Origin: Euptelea pleiosperma
Lineage: Eukaryota > Streptophyta > Magnoliopsida > Ranunculales > Eupteleaceae
Direction of reading: 5' to 3'
DNA length: 64,000 nucleotides
Assembly: GCA_035048495.1 (NCBI GenBank)
Contig: JASUTR010000107.1
Location: 1-64,000 of the forward strand
Below, piece after piece: positions 48,110-62,657 of this stretch (the first letter of the stretch is position 1; each line of letters begins with the position of its first letter). The notes under the pieces were generated by a model. That model ran no database searches. It had not been told where the DNA came from and worked only from the letters and a program-made list of their open reading frames with translations. A program made the translations under genes and the position numbers.

Positions 48110-50453
48110 AGATTTGGTTGGTAGTGCTCCATTGAACCATCTTTGTGACAAATTTTGTATTGCCAATTAGAGGGCATGAAATCGGCGCACTTGACATATC
48201 CCAAAATTCGTCTATCCAAGATACAACTCAACTGGATGGACCAAAAAAAGATATTGTTGTTTCTTATTCACAAGATTTTCTGTAGATATAAACTCTTAAT
48301 TTCTCTTCATGTTTAGTTGTAGGAACATATTAGTTACTTTCTACATTTTTGGTTTCCATAATTATCCTCAATTAGATCTTTATAACCATATCACGAAATT
48401 ACACTAGAGGAAATAGATTTTTTGTAGTTTTTCTACTTCACATAGAAGAGCATATTCGTTCGAAAGTCAAGACTCATGTGTTCTATGATTCTTTTTGAGG
48501 ATCTTATTAGAAATTTTGATTTAGTTAAAGCTAGTACCTAGGAAAGTGCAATCGTGCAGCACACTCTGCACACTAAGCTTTACATCTATATTTGCCTGTA
48601 AGAATCTTATTGAGTAAGCTAACTATAATTATTCTTTTCTCTGTTGATGATTCATGCTGTTAACTTCATTGTAGAGAAATAATCTCATCCGTTCTACCGA
48701 AATAATCTGACAATAGTATATCTCATCACCATTCACAATAATTTCTCAACAACTTACAGCCCCACAGTGAATTTGAATTGATCTTAACCACTCTTCCTTC
48801 AAAAAATACTCATAAATCTTTACCCTCCTATCATGGTATCAAGGACTATCTCAAAACCCAGCCAACAACATATAAAAGCCCAGGTATGTTTAAACTTTAA
48901 ACTCATACACACTTGTAATGCCAGAAACTAGAATATGTGGGTGATATTTGCTCTATTTGTTAACATGAAAGAAACCACATTTTTGATGGATTGAGGCCCT
49001 CATTCTTGTTTGTTTTCTGTTAATATTATATTGTTATTTATGTGTGTTGACAGGGTATGCTTCAAGTTGCTTATCTTTGGCACTGCAATTTGATTAGATG
49101 CTGAAATAATAGCCTTATAATCATGCTCTCGGTCGTACAAGTGGTATTTCATATTGCACCATAGAATGAAATTGTACTTCTTCATACCTACGTCACATTC
49201 AGATGGGTTTAGAGCATCCAATCAAGTGGCTATATCTAGTACTTACCCATGCCCTAAAATTAACCCACTTGGACGATCTTAACCATCCTGTATATGGACT
49301 TCTTTTTCTGAACTGTTAATCAGATGGTCCAAGAAAAAAAGTCTACTTGGTAAATGGTTTGGATCATTCCATTAGATTGTGAGCAAATCCAAGATGGGAT
49401 CCATTCATTGATGCATAGTAATTTGCATTTAAAAATCAACTTTTTATTGCTTAGCACAATGGGGTTGGCCACAACCTAGAAACTATTGACACCTCTATAA
49501 CCATTTTCAATTTTGTTTGAGTTCTCTAATTAAATGTAAGCATGTTTCTTTGATGACTGGCATTTTAAAACAATTCTCTGGAGGATTCATCTTTTTATTA
49601 ATTTATTTGCTTATTTGATTTATGGAGCCAAGTACATTTATGAATACATACATATCAAAAAGAAAAACATAAACCATAATTTTTCTTCATTCCATTAAAC
49701 ACATCTCACAAAGAAGATGGGTGTGTGGACAAGGAAATAGAACTTAGTTCTGAGTCTAATTGATTGGATCTTCATGATCAATTGATTGGACACTACAGAA
49801 TATAAAATACACAATTTAAGATTTAAAATTTGATGTCATTTCTTGCTTTCAAAATTCCTTGCAACTTATGTGTTCTAATGTAATGTTGCACAGATCCATT
49901 TCATGAGGTGAAGAGGAAGAGGGACAAGAAGAAAGAGGTATGCTGTGTATGAACCCTTGCAGATTTATAATCAAGTGTTTTATGTCGAAGTGCACATAAT
50001 CTGTGTTCATATTGGCTGAGCTTATGATGATCATTTTTTTTCTTCGGAATCACCTGTTTTTATTTTTTAACAATTGTGTTAGACTGTTAATTTTTTTTTT
50101 GATAAGTGTCATGTTATAATGTTAATTACCTGCTCAATCTTATTTTCTTACAAGACTAGGTTGCGGTCCTCTCTTGTAGGATGTGCATTTCCTTTTTTTT
50201 TTCTCCTCTAAAAATACAGTATTCTTTCATGTGGTTGTGAACAAAAATGAAAATTGATTCCACCCTTTAATGTAATCTTAAGGATGCCAACTTGAATAAC
50301 TTAAGATTTTGCAAAAATGAATTTATAATTTGGGTCTTAAAATGTTGTTTTTTTTGGCAAGGTTTGTGTTAATAATGAAAATTCATGATAATATTTGGGG
50401 TAGACCCTATTGGCAAAGAACATATATAGTGGAAGACTGGAATCTTTGCACGC

Positions 50454-50739
50454 CCCAACAGATGCCAAAAGCTTGAATAAATTGCTGTCAAATCCAATCC
50501 CAGAAATCACAATGAAGAAGACGGTGGTTGAGTGTTTCATGACAATTTTTGCAAAAGGTAACAAATATTGGGCATGATTTCCTATGACTTATCAAGTGAT
50601 CAACCATAAGAATTTTGTTAAGGGATGTTGACCATAGAACAAATGCCACTTTAGGTGAAACCTCCACAAAAACCTCGTTTGTAAGGAAGATTTACTAGAA
50701 TCCATAAGAGCGGATACAAAAAATGGACAAATTTTTTTC
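50454..50739 (-). mobile_element. LINE zf-RVT remnant, copy 3
   Basis: Same element as in copies 1 and 2, at offset 22,816 from copy 2. Confidence 0.7.
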
Positions 50740-51039
50740 CTTCCGGCATTTCAAAAATGCGTCTTCCTTTACATTATCCAATACCTTAACCTCTTTCTAA
50801 TCATGTAGTTGTATTCTAAAAAGTGGATTGCAAACAACTCAATCTTTGAGCTTCTCAAAATAACATGATATAACACTGCAATATCATAAAGAGGAGAAAC
50901 ATTCAAGTGGACTTTAGATTCGTCATACCATTAATCTTCTCAAAATGTAACTCTTTTGCCCGATCCCACTTTCAATTGAACTCCTGTGTTCATCACATAT
51001 TAGTTATTCCTTTCCATACACAACTTTGCTTTTGTAGAG

Positions 51040-51425
51040 CTTTTGGATTGCATTGCCAGTCCTAAGCTTTTGGAGAGGTATTCCGTTTGACATGCTGGGA
51101 GCTGTGGAAAGAAGAAATCGTCAGATATTCAAAGAGAAGGAGGCCGCGTTTGAAGAGATTGTTATGAGCGTCAAAGCTACACTGTATCATTGGGGTTCAG
51201 TTATTCCTGAACTTCAAGGGTTTAGAATCTTTAGATTTGAGGATTTTGTATTTCGGTGGGTGTGTTTGATTTTGTAGTTGTTAGCTCTTCTTGTTGGGCT
51301 GCCTTTGGGAGGTGGGGTTTTTTTGGTTGTTGTCTTTTGGCTTGGCCTTTTCCGCTACTGTATAGTTTCTTTTTGGGTCCTTCTAGGTCATGTCTTTAAT
51401 TCAAATCTTTTACCTATCAAAAAAA
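51040..51425 (+). mobile_element. LINE 3' end, copy 3
   Basis: Counterpart of 2526-2911. Confidence 0.65.
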
Positions 51426-52804
51426 TTCATTAATTCCAACTCATGCCTTCCAAATACAAACACCACATAAAGAATTCAACACATTGTTGGATACCCCAAA
51501 TTTTGACTTCTATATTTACTTTCAATACTTCTCAAAAGGCTTTGAAAGCCCCATACCTTGAAAAGCCACCTGCTCCAAAACAGCTATTCATCAATCCCGA
51601 AGGTCTCAAAACTAGACCTCTTGTTTCCTTTGGGTAATAAACCATATTCCAAATCCACTAAATGCTACTTCTTTTCATCTACTTTATTATGGTAGGAATT
51701 TTCTTTTCAATACCTAATGTTGATATATACATGGTCATGTACCCACATCGGGAATGGGGACTGGAGAGCTTCTTCTTCTTCTTCTTCTTCTCTCTCTCTC
51801 TCTCTCTCGATTTGTTTGGGGACCAGAGAACTTTCGATCTTGATTTGAGTTTTTTATAGTTTTTTACCACACAGCTTGGCCTTTTTTTATTATTATTGTT
51901 ATTATAAAAGAATTGCTGTAATTCGGTAACAATATGAAATTATAGTGATTTAACAAATTGACTGAATTAATTGGGTTGAATTCATGCTGAAGTTTTATAT
52001 TTTCTATATATTAGTTATGCTTTGTTTCTTGCCAAAATTCCGCATAAATTCGTTCAAATTTTTGGAATTTGGGGAATTTTAAGACCAATGCTTTAATATT
52101 TAGTTTCATTTATCTATGTTCATTAAAGGAATTGGATGCGTAAAAAAATGGATTTTGATTATTTTGAAAAAGAGATTGCTTTAATTTAACAGTCGACTTA
52201 CAAATTTATTCATCTATGCTCAGAATACAGGTTACAGGGATTTTTCAGAACCAAGACCACATATAGAGCATACAGGACACTCGACGAAATCTCGTACATT
52301 TTCAGATCGCAATGCTCAAAGAGGAGGTTATGCCCGGAATGCTTTACCTGGTAATGCAAAATGATATTGACTCCAATACTTGCTTTATCCTTTATTTTTA
52401 TTTCTGCTTGTCATTTACTTGCCCCTACTTTTTCACATGGCATCGCATATGTATCTATGTTATCACAATTTATTGTTGCAACCTGATGATGCTTGATCTC
52501 TGCCTAGTTGTTTAATGAAGGTTGGAACCTTAAGGGAAGCCTTTAATCTGTCATTTCTTGGCTTAATATTTCAAATCACATTACCGGTACTTTACTCCGT
52601 GTTTAGCATGTGGATTCTTCTGCTTTGATCATGTGAACACCAGGTTTTTAATGAGGGGTAGCCTTTTTGTTGACTGTTTTCATCCATAATCCAACTTGTA
52701 CGGATTATTGGTTGCTCACAATTGCTTGCTTTAGATTGATAAAAAAGAAAATGTTTGCTTTGGCCTCATACCCGTCGGGCAACAATCCCCTTGCATTGGA
52801 AGTG

Positions 52805-53125
52805 CGTTGGCATCATCGTCCTCATCATCAACATCATCATGATCATCAGTGCTTATCCCAACTGAATCGTATTTCGCCATTCAACTCTATCTATAGGCCT
52901 ATAGCTATATCTTCTGTTAAGGCACATGTCTTCAGATATTTTTTTATTACCTCAATCCATGTCTTTATCGTTCTTCCTGTCACCCTTTTAGGGCCTTCAA
53001 TCTGCACCGAAACTCCTTCTCACTGGTATCATTTTTTGGTCTTTGTTTTACATGGCCAAACCATCCCAATTAGCTTTGCTTTATTTTATCCTCTATTGGG
53101 ACTACTAGATTATCTTGGGTGTTAT
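52805..53125 (-). mobile_element. RTE-type 3' end, copy 3
   Basis: Counterpart of 4290-4610. Confidence 0.7.
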
Positions 53126-55642
53126 GCTCATTTCTGATTTCGTCTTTTCCTAGTCTTTCTACTCATCCATCTTAATATCCATACATTGATTTTCATCTGA
53201 GTCATTTATCTTATGGATTGCTGAATTTATCAATTATGCACAAATGTTTTCTTCATTGATTTATTGCCAATTTGGTCACGAGGCCCTTTTGTTTGGATAA
53301 TATGCTGTCTTCTACACAAATTTTTCCCTACTGACTTATGGAATCACCTTTGTCGTTTTATGTTCTTTGACGTGTACGATGGCTGACTGTTCCTTCTGGA
53401 TACACAAGCCCTACTATTGGTTTATTGGTGTAACAATTGATGGATAAAATCTGACTAGATGCAGGAATCAGCCGAGAGTTTCGTATTGTGAGAGACAACA
53501 GAGCTAATCAAAATATGGATAAGGAAATAAAGCCTGCATCGCCTCAGTGTTCAACTTCTGCTAATGAGCAAGTGATCTCAAATGTTTCTGAAAGGAGGTA
53601 CTGTTATTTGTTTTCTCTGTCTTATTGAATCTCATACACTTGCTTCTACGTCATATTGTAATTCGCATCCCATCTATGTGGCAAAGAGTTGCTCTAAGGT
53701 ACCATATTGTGCAGTTTATCTTTAAACAATAAACTAATTGTGATACTTCGATAGTTTAACATGAAGCCAATGCTCTGTCTGCTGTGAAATAGTTTCATCC
53801 AGCTGGCAGTTTTTGCCCATGTTATGCAATGTATTAAAATAGACAACTTTTCTAGGGATTTTGAGCCCAATGGTTATTTTTTTGTTTTCTCTGTTTGAAC
53901 CTATGCTCATATTCCTCTTTTCCTCTTTCTGCAGCTTAACAGGGATTCTAACTGATCAAAAGCACTCAGGTGCCAGAAACTCAGAGTGGCAGAAGTCATC
54001 TCAAGCTTTAAATGGGCCCTCTGACTCTGGCCCCAGACGTACTCGAGATGCTAATTCAAATGGCACTTATAGGAAAGAATTATTGGAAGAGACGCGGGCA
54101 ACAGTCCCAAACTCAGGTTCTCGGTTGCCGGAACTGAAGCCACATGATTCTCAACGATACTCTGCACCACTGGCATCAAACAATTCTGTCGTTGGGTTGT
54201 ATTCCTCATCTTCAGACCCAGTTCACGTGCCGTCTCCTGATTCCAGATCACCTGGTATGGTTGGGGCTATTAAACGTGAAGTTGGAGTGGTGGGTGTTCG
54301 CCGACAGTCTTCTGAAAATTCCTCTAAACATTCATCTGTTCCAAGCAGCGCTTTCTCGAATTCACTCTTGGGAAAGGATATTTCTGCATCAACAGAATCA
54401 TTTCGACCCTCTACTGCCATAACGATAAGTGATCAACATGGTCAAACAGCAGTACCTGATTCGGTTATGTCAAACATATCTGTTAACAGATCTTTCTCGA
54501 GCAATCAATATAGTAGCAAACCTCATCAACAGCTCATGGGCCATCAGAAAGGTATAATCTTTGTCACACGAAAATTGGTACAGAAATTAATATTGCACTG
54601 AATGATGACCTTATCTCTTCGTCTAACATACTGTTGTATTAATTGGGAAACAGGTTTCTCAGTTAGAATTCATCTTCATTCACGTACATGTTGACTACAT
54701 GCTGTATATTTGTTTTCACTGTCTAGGAAGTTGATTATACTCTAATAATCTAATTAACTGATGTAGTAATGGTAATATTTGTGAGGTAAAGGTATGCAAG
54801 AGGTTAACTAATTGTGTGGTGGACAATGTCAGAAACAATAAAAATGAACGTATGACATAAATATTGAGTTTACTTTTTTTTGGAGGGCTGACTTTATAAT
54901 CTTAATTTGCCATTTCATCCAAATGAGCCTTAATTTATGTGCTCATCTTCTGTTTAATAAAGTAAGGGAGTAATGCAATTCCCAGAGCAATTTATTTTCA
55001 AATCTTGGTTTGCCGAGAGATATAATATATAATTGGTTGCAAAAGTGAACAACAGTTGGTACTTAGTAGTGGTTGTTGTAGGATAAGACTGCTAATGTAC
55101 AAAGGTCATCTTTCGATCAATACTTTTCATTCACATTTGTTTCTAGAGTTTGGGAGCAGACTTTAACTATGCTCCTTGATGCAGCTCCACAGCCCAATAA
55201 GGAATGGAAACCAAAACCAAGTCAAAAGTCCAGCCTCATAAGCCCTGGAGTAATAGGAGCAGCTGCAACCCCCATTTCACCAATAGCAGAAAATTCTACA
55301 GACTCAGAAATGGAAGCAGATCACTTGCAGGAGAAGCTTTCATGAGTGAACTTCTTGGAGAATCAGCATGTAATCATACCACAGCATCTTCGAGTCCCCG
55401 AGGCTGACCGCATAAGGCTGACCTTTGGCAGCTTTGGAGCAGGATTTGACTCTACCAAGAGCTTTGTGTCTGAGTTTCAAGCACTTGGCAGTGCAGAACA
55501 ATCAAATGATGAGCCTTCTGCAAGGTTTGTGCTATTTCTTGGCTACTCTTCTTGTTATGGTTCCTTGGTTCTATTAGGAATTGTTGTGCCAAATGTGGTT
55601 CTTATTTTAATATAACTATCACTCATAATTTTTTTTTTTGTG

Positions 55643-55858
55643 CTATCATCATCATTATTATTATTGTTAATCGCGCCTTATCCCAGGACTTTTGGTGTTG
55701 ACAATTTGTGGTATGTAAATTATTATTAATTGGTCAGAGTCTTCCCTACCTTACTGTGGTTGGGGTCCAAGTCTTCTTAGTAACTATATTTGAATGGAGG
55801 ATGAACGGGATTCATGCAGCCAACCCCATATAGTTGGGATGGTGATGATTATGAATTT
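55643..55858. mobile_element. SINE/RTE-tail-like insertion, copy 3
   Basis: Counterpart of 7128-7343. Confidence 0.45.
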
Positions 55859-58800
55859 ATGCTATTTAAAGAACAATGCCTGTATGTAGTTTATCAGAAA
55901 AATAATATATGTATGTAAAATAAATGCTTCAAAGAAAACTAAATTGCTGATGTATAAGAAAACAATTTGCACGAGCTTATAATAATAAGGTGACATGAAT
56001 GGCAGTGCTTCAGCTCTGACAGCCTCCAGTGAAGATGTTTCTGGTGGCAACCAGCTAGATTTACTAGATGACCAAGGTGGACCTTCCGGATTTGATTCTC
56101 CAGCATCAACTGCGACTTCTGAGCATCCATTGCCTGATAAGAGTCCGCATAATCTGGAGAACTATACAGATATTGGATTAGTTCGAACCGATAGCCCTTC
56201 CTACACTCCAGCGGAGCCACAGCAGCTGCAAGATTCTCCTAATTTGCCAAGTTTCCCGGTGAGTCCAGTCCCAAGCTTAGCAACTCATATGTCAAATCTT
56301 AATCTGTTAACCCCTAATTTTATGGCCAAGGGTTTTGAGTGGGAGTTGGTACTTGAGAATTGGCGTTTAACATTAAGATACTGAACATAAGCTTTCATTT
56401 CAAAGGATAAATGGTTGCATTCAGAGGCACAGCTGTCCTGCTTTGAATTGTCGATAGATATCATATTGTAGAGAATGCAAGTTTACGTAGGTTGTGATCT
56501 ACACTTTTCAGTCTAAATTATTCTTATTCTGGTTTGCAAGCAGACATATGATCCCCAGACTGGTTATGATGTGCCATTTTTCAGACCGGCAATGGACGAC
56601 ACTGTACGGGGACAGGGTTTACCATCTCCGCAAGAGGTATGTTATGTGGCCTAAATTCTTGAGATGATTTCTGTGAATTGCCATATCATTCTTACACTTC
56701 CCTGAAAGTAGTATGCACATCATTTCTCTCTCACTTTTTTATCTATGCACAGACAGAGTAGTTGACTGGTGAATTTTCATAATTATTTTACCAATGCAAA
56801 TCATTATGTTCAATCTGATATTTATCTTTACCAATTCAAATCATGAAAACCAGACCATTTCTGCAATCTCTTGATCTACAGGCCTTGAGCTCCCATGCAA
56901 CAAATAGCATTCCTGCATCCACAGTGGCAATAGTTCAACAGCAACCAGTGGCGCAGCTGTATCCACAAGTTCACGTGCCCCATTTCCCGAATTTCATGCC
57001 ATATCGTCAGTTACTCTCTCCAGTATATGTCCCACCAATGGTGCCTGGGTATTCCAGTAACCCTGGGTATCCTCACCCCTCTAATGGCAACAGCTACCTG
57101 CTGATGCCAGGGAGTAGTTCACACCTAGCTGCTGGTGGCCTCAAGTATGGAACCTCACAGTATAAGCCAATCCCGGGAGGCAGTCCCACAGGATATGGAA
57201 GTTATACCAATCCAGCAGGATATGCTATCAATGCCCAGGGAACAGTTGGGGGTGCTACTGGATTTGAGGACTCAACAAGGACCAAGTACAAAGAGGGCTA
57301 CATACCAAACCCACAGGTAAAGTATAATTAGTTTGTAAATAATAGCCGTGTTTTTGTAGATTTTTGTCCATCTTGTTGAGGAGAAACAATTTCATAGCAA
57401 ACATGCTCATAAATCTTGGTGGTTCAATTGATGGGTCGCATCTTGTCTTGAACATGGCCACAAACAGTGGCGGGCAAGGATTTTGTTCAAGGGTGGGAAA
57501 AGTGTCAATCGACAATGTCAATAACAGCTGATGACATTTTTAGTTTCTTTTCTCTTTGTTTTCCCGAGATCTCCTCGATCTCTTTTTTTATATATACCTT
57601 TGACTTTTCAAAAAAAAAAAAAAAAAAATAGCACCAGCTGTTTTTTGTGGGTCTATTCATATGGGCCCTTATCCATTGGACCAATTTAACAAGTAGCCCA
57701 GAAAAAAAAAATACTTTTCAAATGGTTAAACTGAGTTTTGGTTTGAGAGGTCTTCTGCATGTGTACTAATGATTTGACTGTTCATATTGATAAGAATATA
57801 CTCCTTTGTGTTATTTAGACAAGTTGCTTTAGGTAGATCACATATTCTAGGATATTTTTGCATTTTGGAAACTTTCCAAAATTTTGAATTCTAACAATTA
57901 AGGTTTTCAATTTTAGTAGATCCTATTTTTAGAGAATTTTTACTCTTTGAGATTCTTCAAATTTGGAAAACCTTGACATAGGAAATAACAAAATTCTTAT
58001 TTTTGAAAATTTTCAATTTGATCAGGATTTCATTATTTTACAAATTTGGAAGGTTTCCAAAATCGGGATGATTCGAAATTAGTAATTTTCGAACCCTAAT
58101 TCAGGAATTTCTAAATTCGGATTCAAACCCTAATTTGGAAGTAATTCAAATACATGCTTAAAATAAATTGCATGTTTCTTGAAACCTTAAAAAGTGGGTA
58201 ACCTTCTAAAATAATTTTTAAACCTCAACCCACTGCGATCTAACCTATGTTGCACAAATACGGTTTGAATGCGGGTAGGGAGCGAAATCTCACTTAGTAG
58301 GAATTGAGCCCAAAGCCATGAAGAATACCCCTCCCTATTGCAAAGGAGACCCCGTGGTGTGCCCACAGGTCGGTAAGATCTCTAGGGCTTATTTCTATCC
58401 AGTTCGTTCCATTGTCACATTGTTTGACTCAATATAAGAGTCTTTAGATTATCAACACTCCTTACCTACTCCTGGGTTCCTTACTGATGAGGAATCCCGC
58501 AGACGGATCTCATCGATCCAGTTTCTAAAGATTGATGATTCTCTCGGTCTCAATGTGCTTCATCTTAATTGGGGGTGTTTACTAAGATCATCCTCGTTAC
58601 ACAATGTGTTTGCGGCTCTGCTAAGTCAAATCTTCTCATGGCTTCTTGTACTTTGTTTTATACGTTTTGGGGTTAGTATTTCATCAAACACTTTGACGCG
58701 CATGTGTCCCAAAGTCAACAAGTTGATATTTTGATGGGTCTAGCGCAACAAATGGAACAGTTACAAATGTTTACGCTTGATATGAGGCGTGAAAGATTAA

Positions 58801-59117
58801 AAAAAATCAATTCCAAAGGAATAATAATGTATCTAATGAGGACATTAAAGATTAAAAAATGAAAGAGAGATCAATTTCACATAGAGTTGACAAATTTCCT
58901 AAATACAGAAACACACTTCAAAAGATTGCCATAGGATAGTTTGTTGCTTAGAAACCATAGGAGAGAGTGTATTATTTCGAGTAATCAAATTCTTTGAAGG
59001 TAGTTTTAAATCGTTTCAAACGATCACAACAGCAAACATTTGTAATTGTTTAAACTTGTCCATTTGCAACGGTCCCAAAACGCTGTTAAATTTGCAATAG
59101 TCCAAGTTGCTAAAACT

Positions 59118-59367
59118 GCAGCGGTTCAAAACCGTTGCTAAAATTGCAGCGGTTCAAAACCGTCGGTTCAAAACCGTTGCTAAATTGCAACGGTTCAAAA
59201 CCGTTGCTAAAATTGCAACGGTTCAAAACCGTTGCTAAAATTGCAGCGGTTCAAAACCGTTGCTAAATTGCAACGGTTCAAAACCGTTGCTAAAATTGCA
59301 ACGGTTCAAAACCGTTGCTAGCAGACCAAAACCGTTGCTAAATGTGCAACGGTTCAAAACTGATGCT
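59118..59367. repeat. Palindromic AACGGTT VNTR, copy 3 (8 core units)
   Basis: Same array, 70 bp longer than in copy 2. It includes one truncated fusion unit near 59154-59166, where CCGT runs straight into CGGTTC. This marks an unequal exchange or slippage breakpoint. Confidence 0.92.
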
Positions 59368-59818
59368 AACATTGCAGCTGCTATTAAATTTTCAACGGTC
59401 CAAAATCGATGCTAAATTTGCATAAAATAGACAATCAACATTGCCGAAAAAGAACAAATGATGCAATACGATTTATCTTACAAAAATCGGTTAAGAGATG
59501 TTAAGAATGTTATTACTATTTTGGATATGAAGCTGGCCATTTTCTAATAAATTTTATACCAATCTATGTGAACTTATAAAAAAAATACCAAAAACAATGC
59601 TACGCATGCATCTTAATTTTTAGCCTACGCCTAAATCAATGAATGGACAATAGGACATTTTGGTCCCTTGTTTGGTGGATATTAGACTCCTATTTTTTTA
59701 CTTTTGTTTTAGCAAGATCATCACCCTAATTCTTCAAAACAGAAGATTTCACCTATCTAAAATTTTGATCGTTTGAAGGAAAAGCATTTGAATTCTTGGC
59801 AAGGATAAAACCCATGAC

Positions 59819-60076
59819 CACTACAACAAAAAGCTTAATTTGCAACATCCAATTTTTGTACTTTGCAACGGTTTTGAGCTGTTCCACAATTTGACAACGG
59901 TTCAAAACCGTTTCAAACATTTATAACCGTTTCAATAATTCATGTACAAAGTTCGTACATGTGTTGGTTTTTGACACCATTCTTATCCGTTTTAAAATAT
60001 CACATGAACCGTTTCTTAATCTTAGAAACAGTTCAAAACTGCATTGAAATTGTGATACATTTGTGGACAACGGTTT
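59819..60076 (+). mobile_element. CACTA-type terminus 1, copy 3
   Basis: Counterpart of 14113-14370, with one substitution noticed near 60005. Confidence 0.65.
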
Positions 60077-60321
60077 GAAACCGTTTCGAATGAGTAAGTA
60101 AAAGTAAAAAAAAATGGCGCAAACATTTCCCGTGCTTATATACCTTTTATTACCCTTATTCACCTTTTATCTCTTATGCTTCATTTATCGATCTCTCCCC
60201 TCTTGTTCTCAAAAACCTTGAAAAACCCTAACCCTGCATTCTCCCCTCACCACCCCTACTCAAAGCATCAACGTCCCTCCCTTAGATTTCTCTCAATCCT
60301 CCTCACTACTACCATCCAAAA

Positions 60322-60489
60322 ATGACGAACCCTAATCTCTCCTCTCTGTGTTGCCATTGTCATCGCTCCACGCTATATATTGTTGTTGACATTGTGCTGC
60401 ACTCATTGTTCAAGCTCAGCCACCCCACAAGAGTTGTTCGATTCTTCCTCTCAGGTATTGTCTTTGTCTCAGTGGAAATCTTTTGTTAG
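60322..60489 (+). CDS. Unrecognised 55-codon ORF or first exon, copy 3
   Basis: Counterpart of 14616-14783, with the same valine as copy 2. Confidence 0.3.
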   Translation: MTNPNLSSLCCHCHRSTLYIVVDIVLHSLFKLSHPTRVVRFFLSGIVFVSVEIFC

Positions 60490-62635
60490 TGTTTTGACAG
60501 TGGTCTGAGATTAGGGTCAAAGATTAAAGTTGGGATTTGGGGGGTAACAATGCTTGAATGTCACGGCTAGAAATTCATGCACCAATAGACCCTAAAGAGG
60601 GTGAATCAAGCATTAACTGTGGGAATCAAGCATATATTACTTTGTGTGCTCAGATCCAAAGGTTTACATTGGTCTGTGATTTGAGGATAAGATTAAAGGT
60701 GGGATTTTGGGTCTAAGATTAGAATGTTGCAGATTACGTCAAGAAGGGGTTATCATCTGTTGCATTGGAGTTTGTTGTTTCAATTAGGGTTTCATTTTGT
60801 TTGCTTTGTTGGTAGATTTTCTAGTATTTTTTTTACCTTTTTCTGTTTTCTTTGGTAGGGTTTTGTTTTCTATTGTAGTGGTTTTGTATATCTGATTTTC
60901 CATGAATTTTTAATGACTTTTGTGCTTGATCTATATCAATTCAGATATTAGAGTTGGTTTCCAAGAGATTTTGGTGGATTAGATGTGATTAACATAGTTT
61001 CTATAGCTCACAAATCTGTTTTAATTTGCTGATTTGATCGTAGATATCTAACATAGTTTTTATACCTCACAAATTTCTTCCATTATTGAGGTCTTTATTT
61101 TGTCCTTCTTGACCATATCGTATCTTATTTCTACTTACTGTTTTTTAGTTTGGTTCTATCAAGTAATTCTGTAGCTACCAGATTTGTCAAATCACTTTGA
61201 AAGTCATTCACTAGGTTAGGGAAAACAAGGTTGATGTTTGAGGAGCTGTTGAGCTCTAGCTTTTCTTTTATCCATTTTACTTGATGTTTAAGGAGTTGTT
61301 GAGGTTATTGATACCTTTATCTTCTGGGTTAGTTGAGTTTGTAGGGAAGCAAATACCTCAAGCCAATTTTTGTTGCATTTTATAATTTTATTTCTTTTCT
61401 ATGTGTGTAACTTGGGTCTCCAAAGTTCATTATTGTGGTTAACTGGCAAATTCGGTAAGGTGCTAATTTGATTCCAAGTTTTGTCAAGATGCATGATTCT
61501 GTATCACAAAACCATAGCAGTTAGAAACGTTGTATCCATGTTTCTTAATTTTTCTTCCATATGCCTTAATATTGTACCCTTACATGCCCATTAATTGATT
61601 ATTTAATGCTTTTTCTTTTCCTATTACTGAAGTGTCCCTCTTCTATAAAACCTTGGTTTATATTTGTTATAGAAATGTTTATCACTGTTTCTTCCATATG
61701 TTCTTTCGATGTATGAATAATACTTGCTGACTTTAATTGTCATATCATTGGAGAGGTATGCTATATTCCTATCATTTGCTTATATTGTAATTGCATAATG
61801 AAATCCTCAAGTTCTTTCCTAGAGAAGAGGAAGAACTTGAACATAGCTTTTATGATAATTACAATATTGAGCCATATTGCAACTCTGCTCATTGCTAGAG
61901 GTTTCTTGTTGTGATTGTTTGGATGGCTTAAGACATGGGGTTTTAGGGTACATCAATCTGGATCTTTAATATTTCATTTTTCCCTCAATAATGTGAAACT
62001 TTGTAATTGTTTACAAAAGAGATTTGGCCTAGATTTGCTCAAAATGGTTTGCTTCTAATGTAGTTGTAATATAATGTCAACTCAAAAGGATGTCCTTTAG
62101 TAGAGTTAGGTAAAAGAGAATGTTGCTACTAATGAAAAGAATTTGGATGATGCTTGACTTTGCACGATATGCTACCTGTGTGTTTTTTCAGTTTCCCATA
62201 AAAGTTTGTTTTTCTTCCATTGTCTTGTTTATAGGCAGGAAGGAGTTAGTATTTCCTTTTACCACTTGGCTACTTCCTTAGTGTAAGACTTAGTGGAAGT
62301 TTGGTTGAAGGGTTTGACTATGTCTAAATACTTAATGTTTTTTACTTTACTTTTTGAAGCTTAATTAGCTTCTTCAGGTATGATATTATATATATTCGCA
62401 TTAGTTCATCATTTTTTATAACTATTGACAAACAGACAGGTGAATAAAATAAATCAAAAGAAATAGAGGAAGTGCATGGAATTCTAGGTCCAATACCTGG
62501 GAAGTGAAATAAATGTATATACTATGTACACTAAATGATTTTTTTAATGATCCAAACATAAAAATGTTGTTAGTTATAATGTTCTATACTTGCCAACGAA
62601 ATTAAGATGAGCAATAGAACTTGTAGGAGTAAATC

Positions 62636-62657
62636 ATATATATATATATATATATAT
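62636..62657. repeat. (AT)11 microsatellite, copy 3
   Basis: The same locus, two units shorter than copy 2. Confidence 0.95.

Larger units (their letters stand above)
25700..48515. repeat. Tandem segmental duplication, copy 2 (22,816 bp)
   Basis: This is a complete period of the array, directly abutting copies 1 and 3 with no spacer. All features of copy 1 recur in the same order and orientation except the 2.83-kb LTR-like block. The sequence leading into 25700 matches that leading into 48516, so the two junctions are equivalent. Copy-specific markers include a T at about 25945 where copies 1 and 3 have C, a five-unit palindromic VNTR and an (AT)13 run. Confidence 0.95.
49894..57316 (+). pseudogene. 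GBF-interacting protein 1-like (DUF1296) gene fragment, copy 3
   Basis: Exons lie at 49894-49937, 52224-52350, 53465-53597, 53935-54551, 55185-55524, 56006-56258, 56544-56636 and 56882-57316. I found no coding difference from copy 2. The same TGA is at 55343-55345. As in copy 2, no upstream exon with the rest of DUF1296 is present between the end of the previous copy and the first retained exon, and none of the C-terminal exons follows the donor at 57317. Confidence 0.88.
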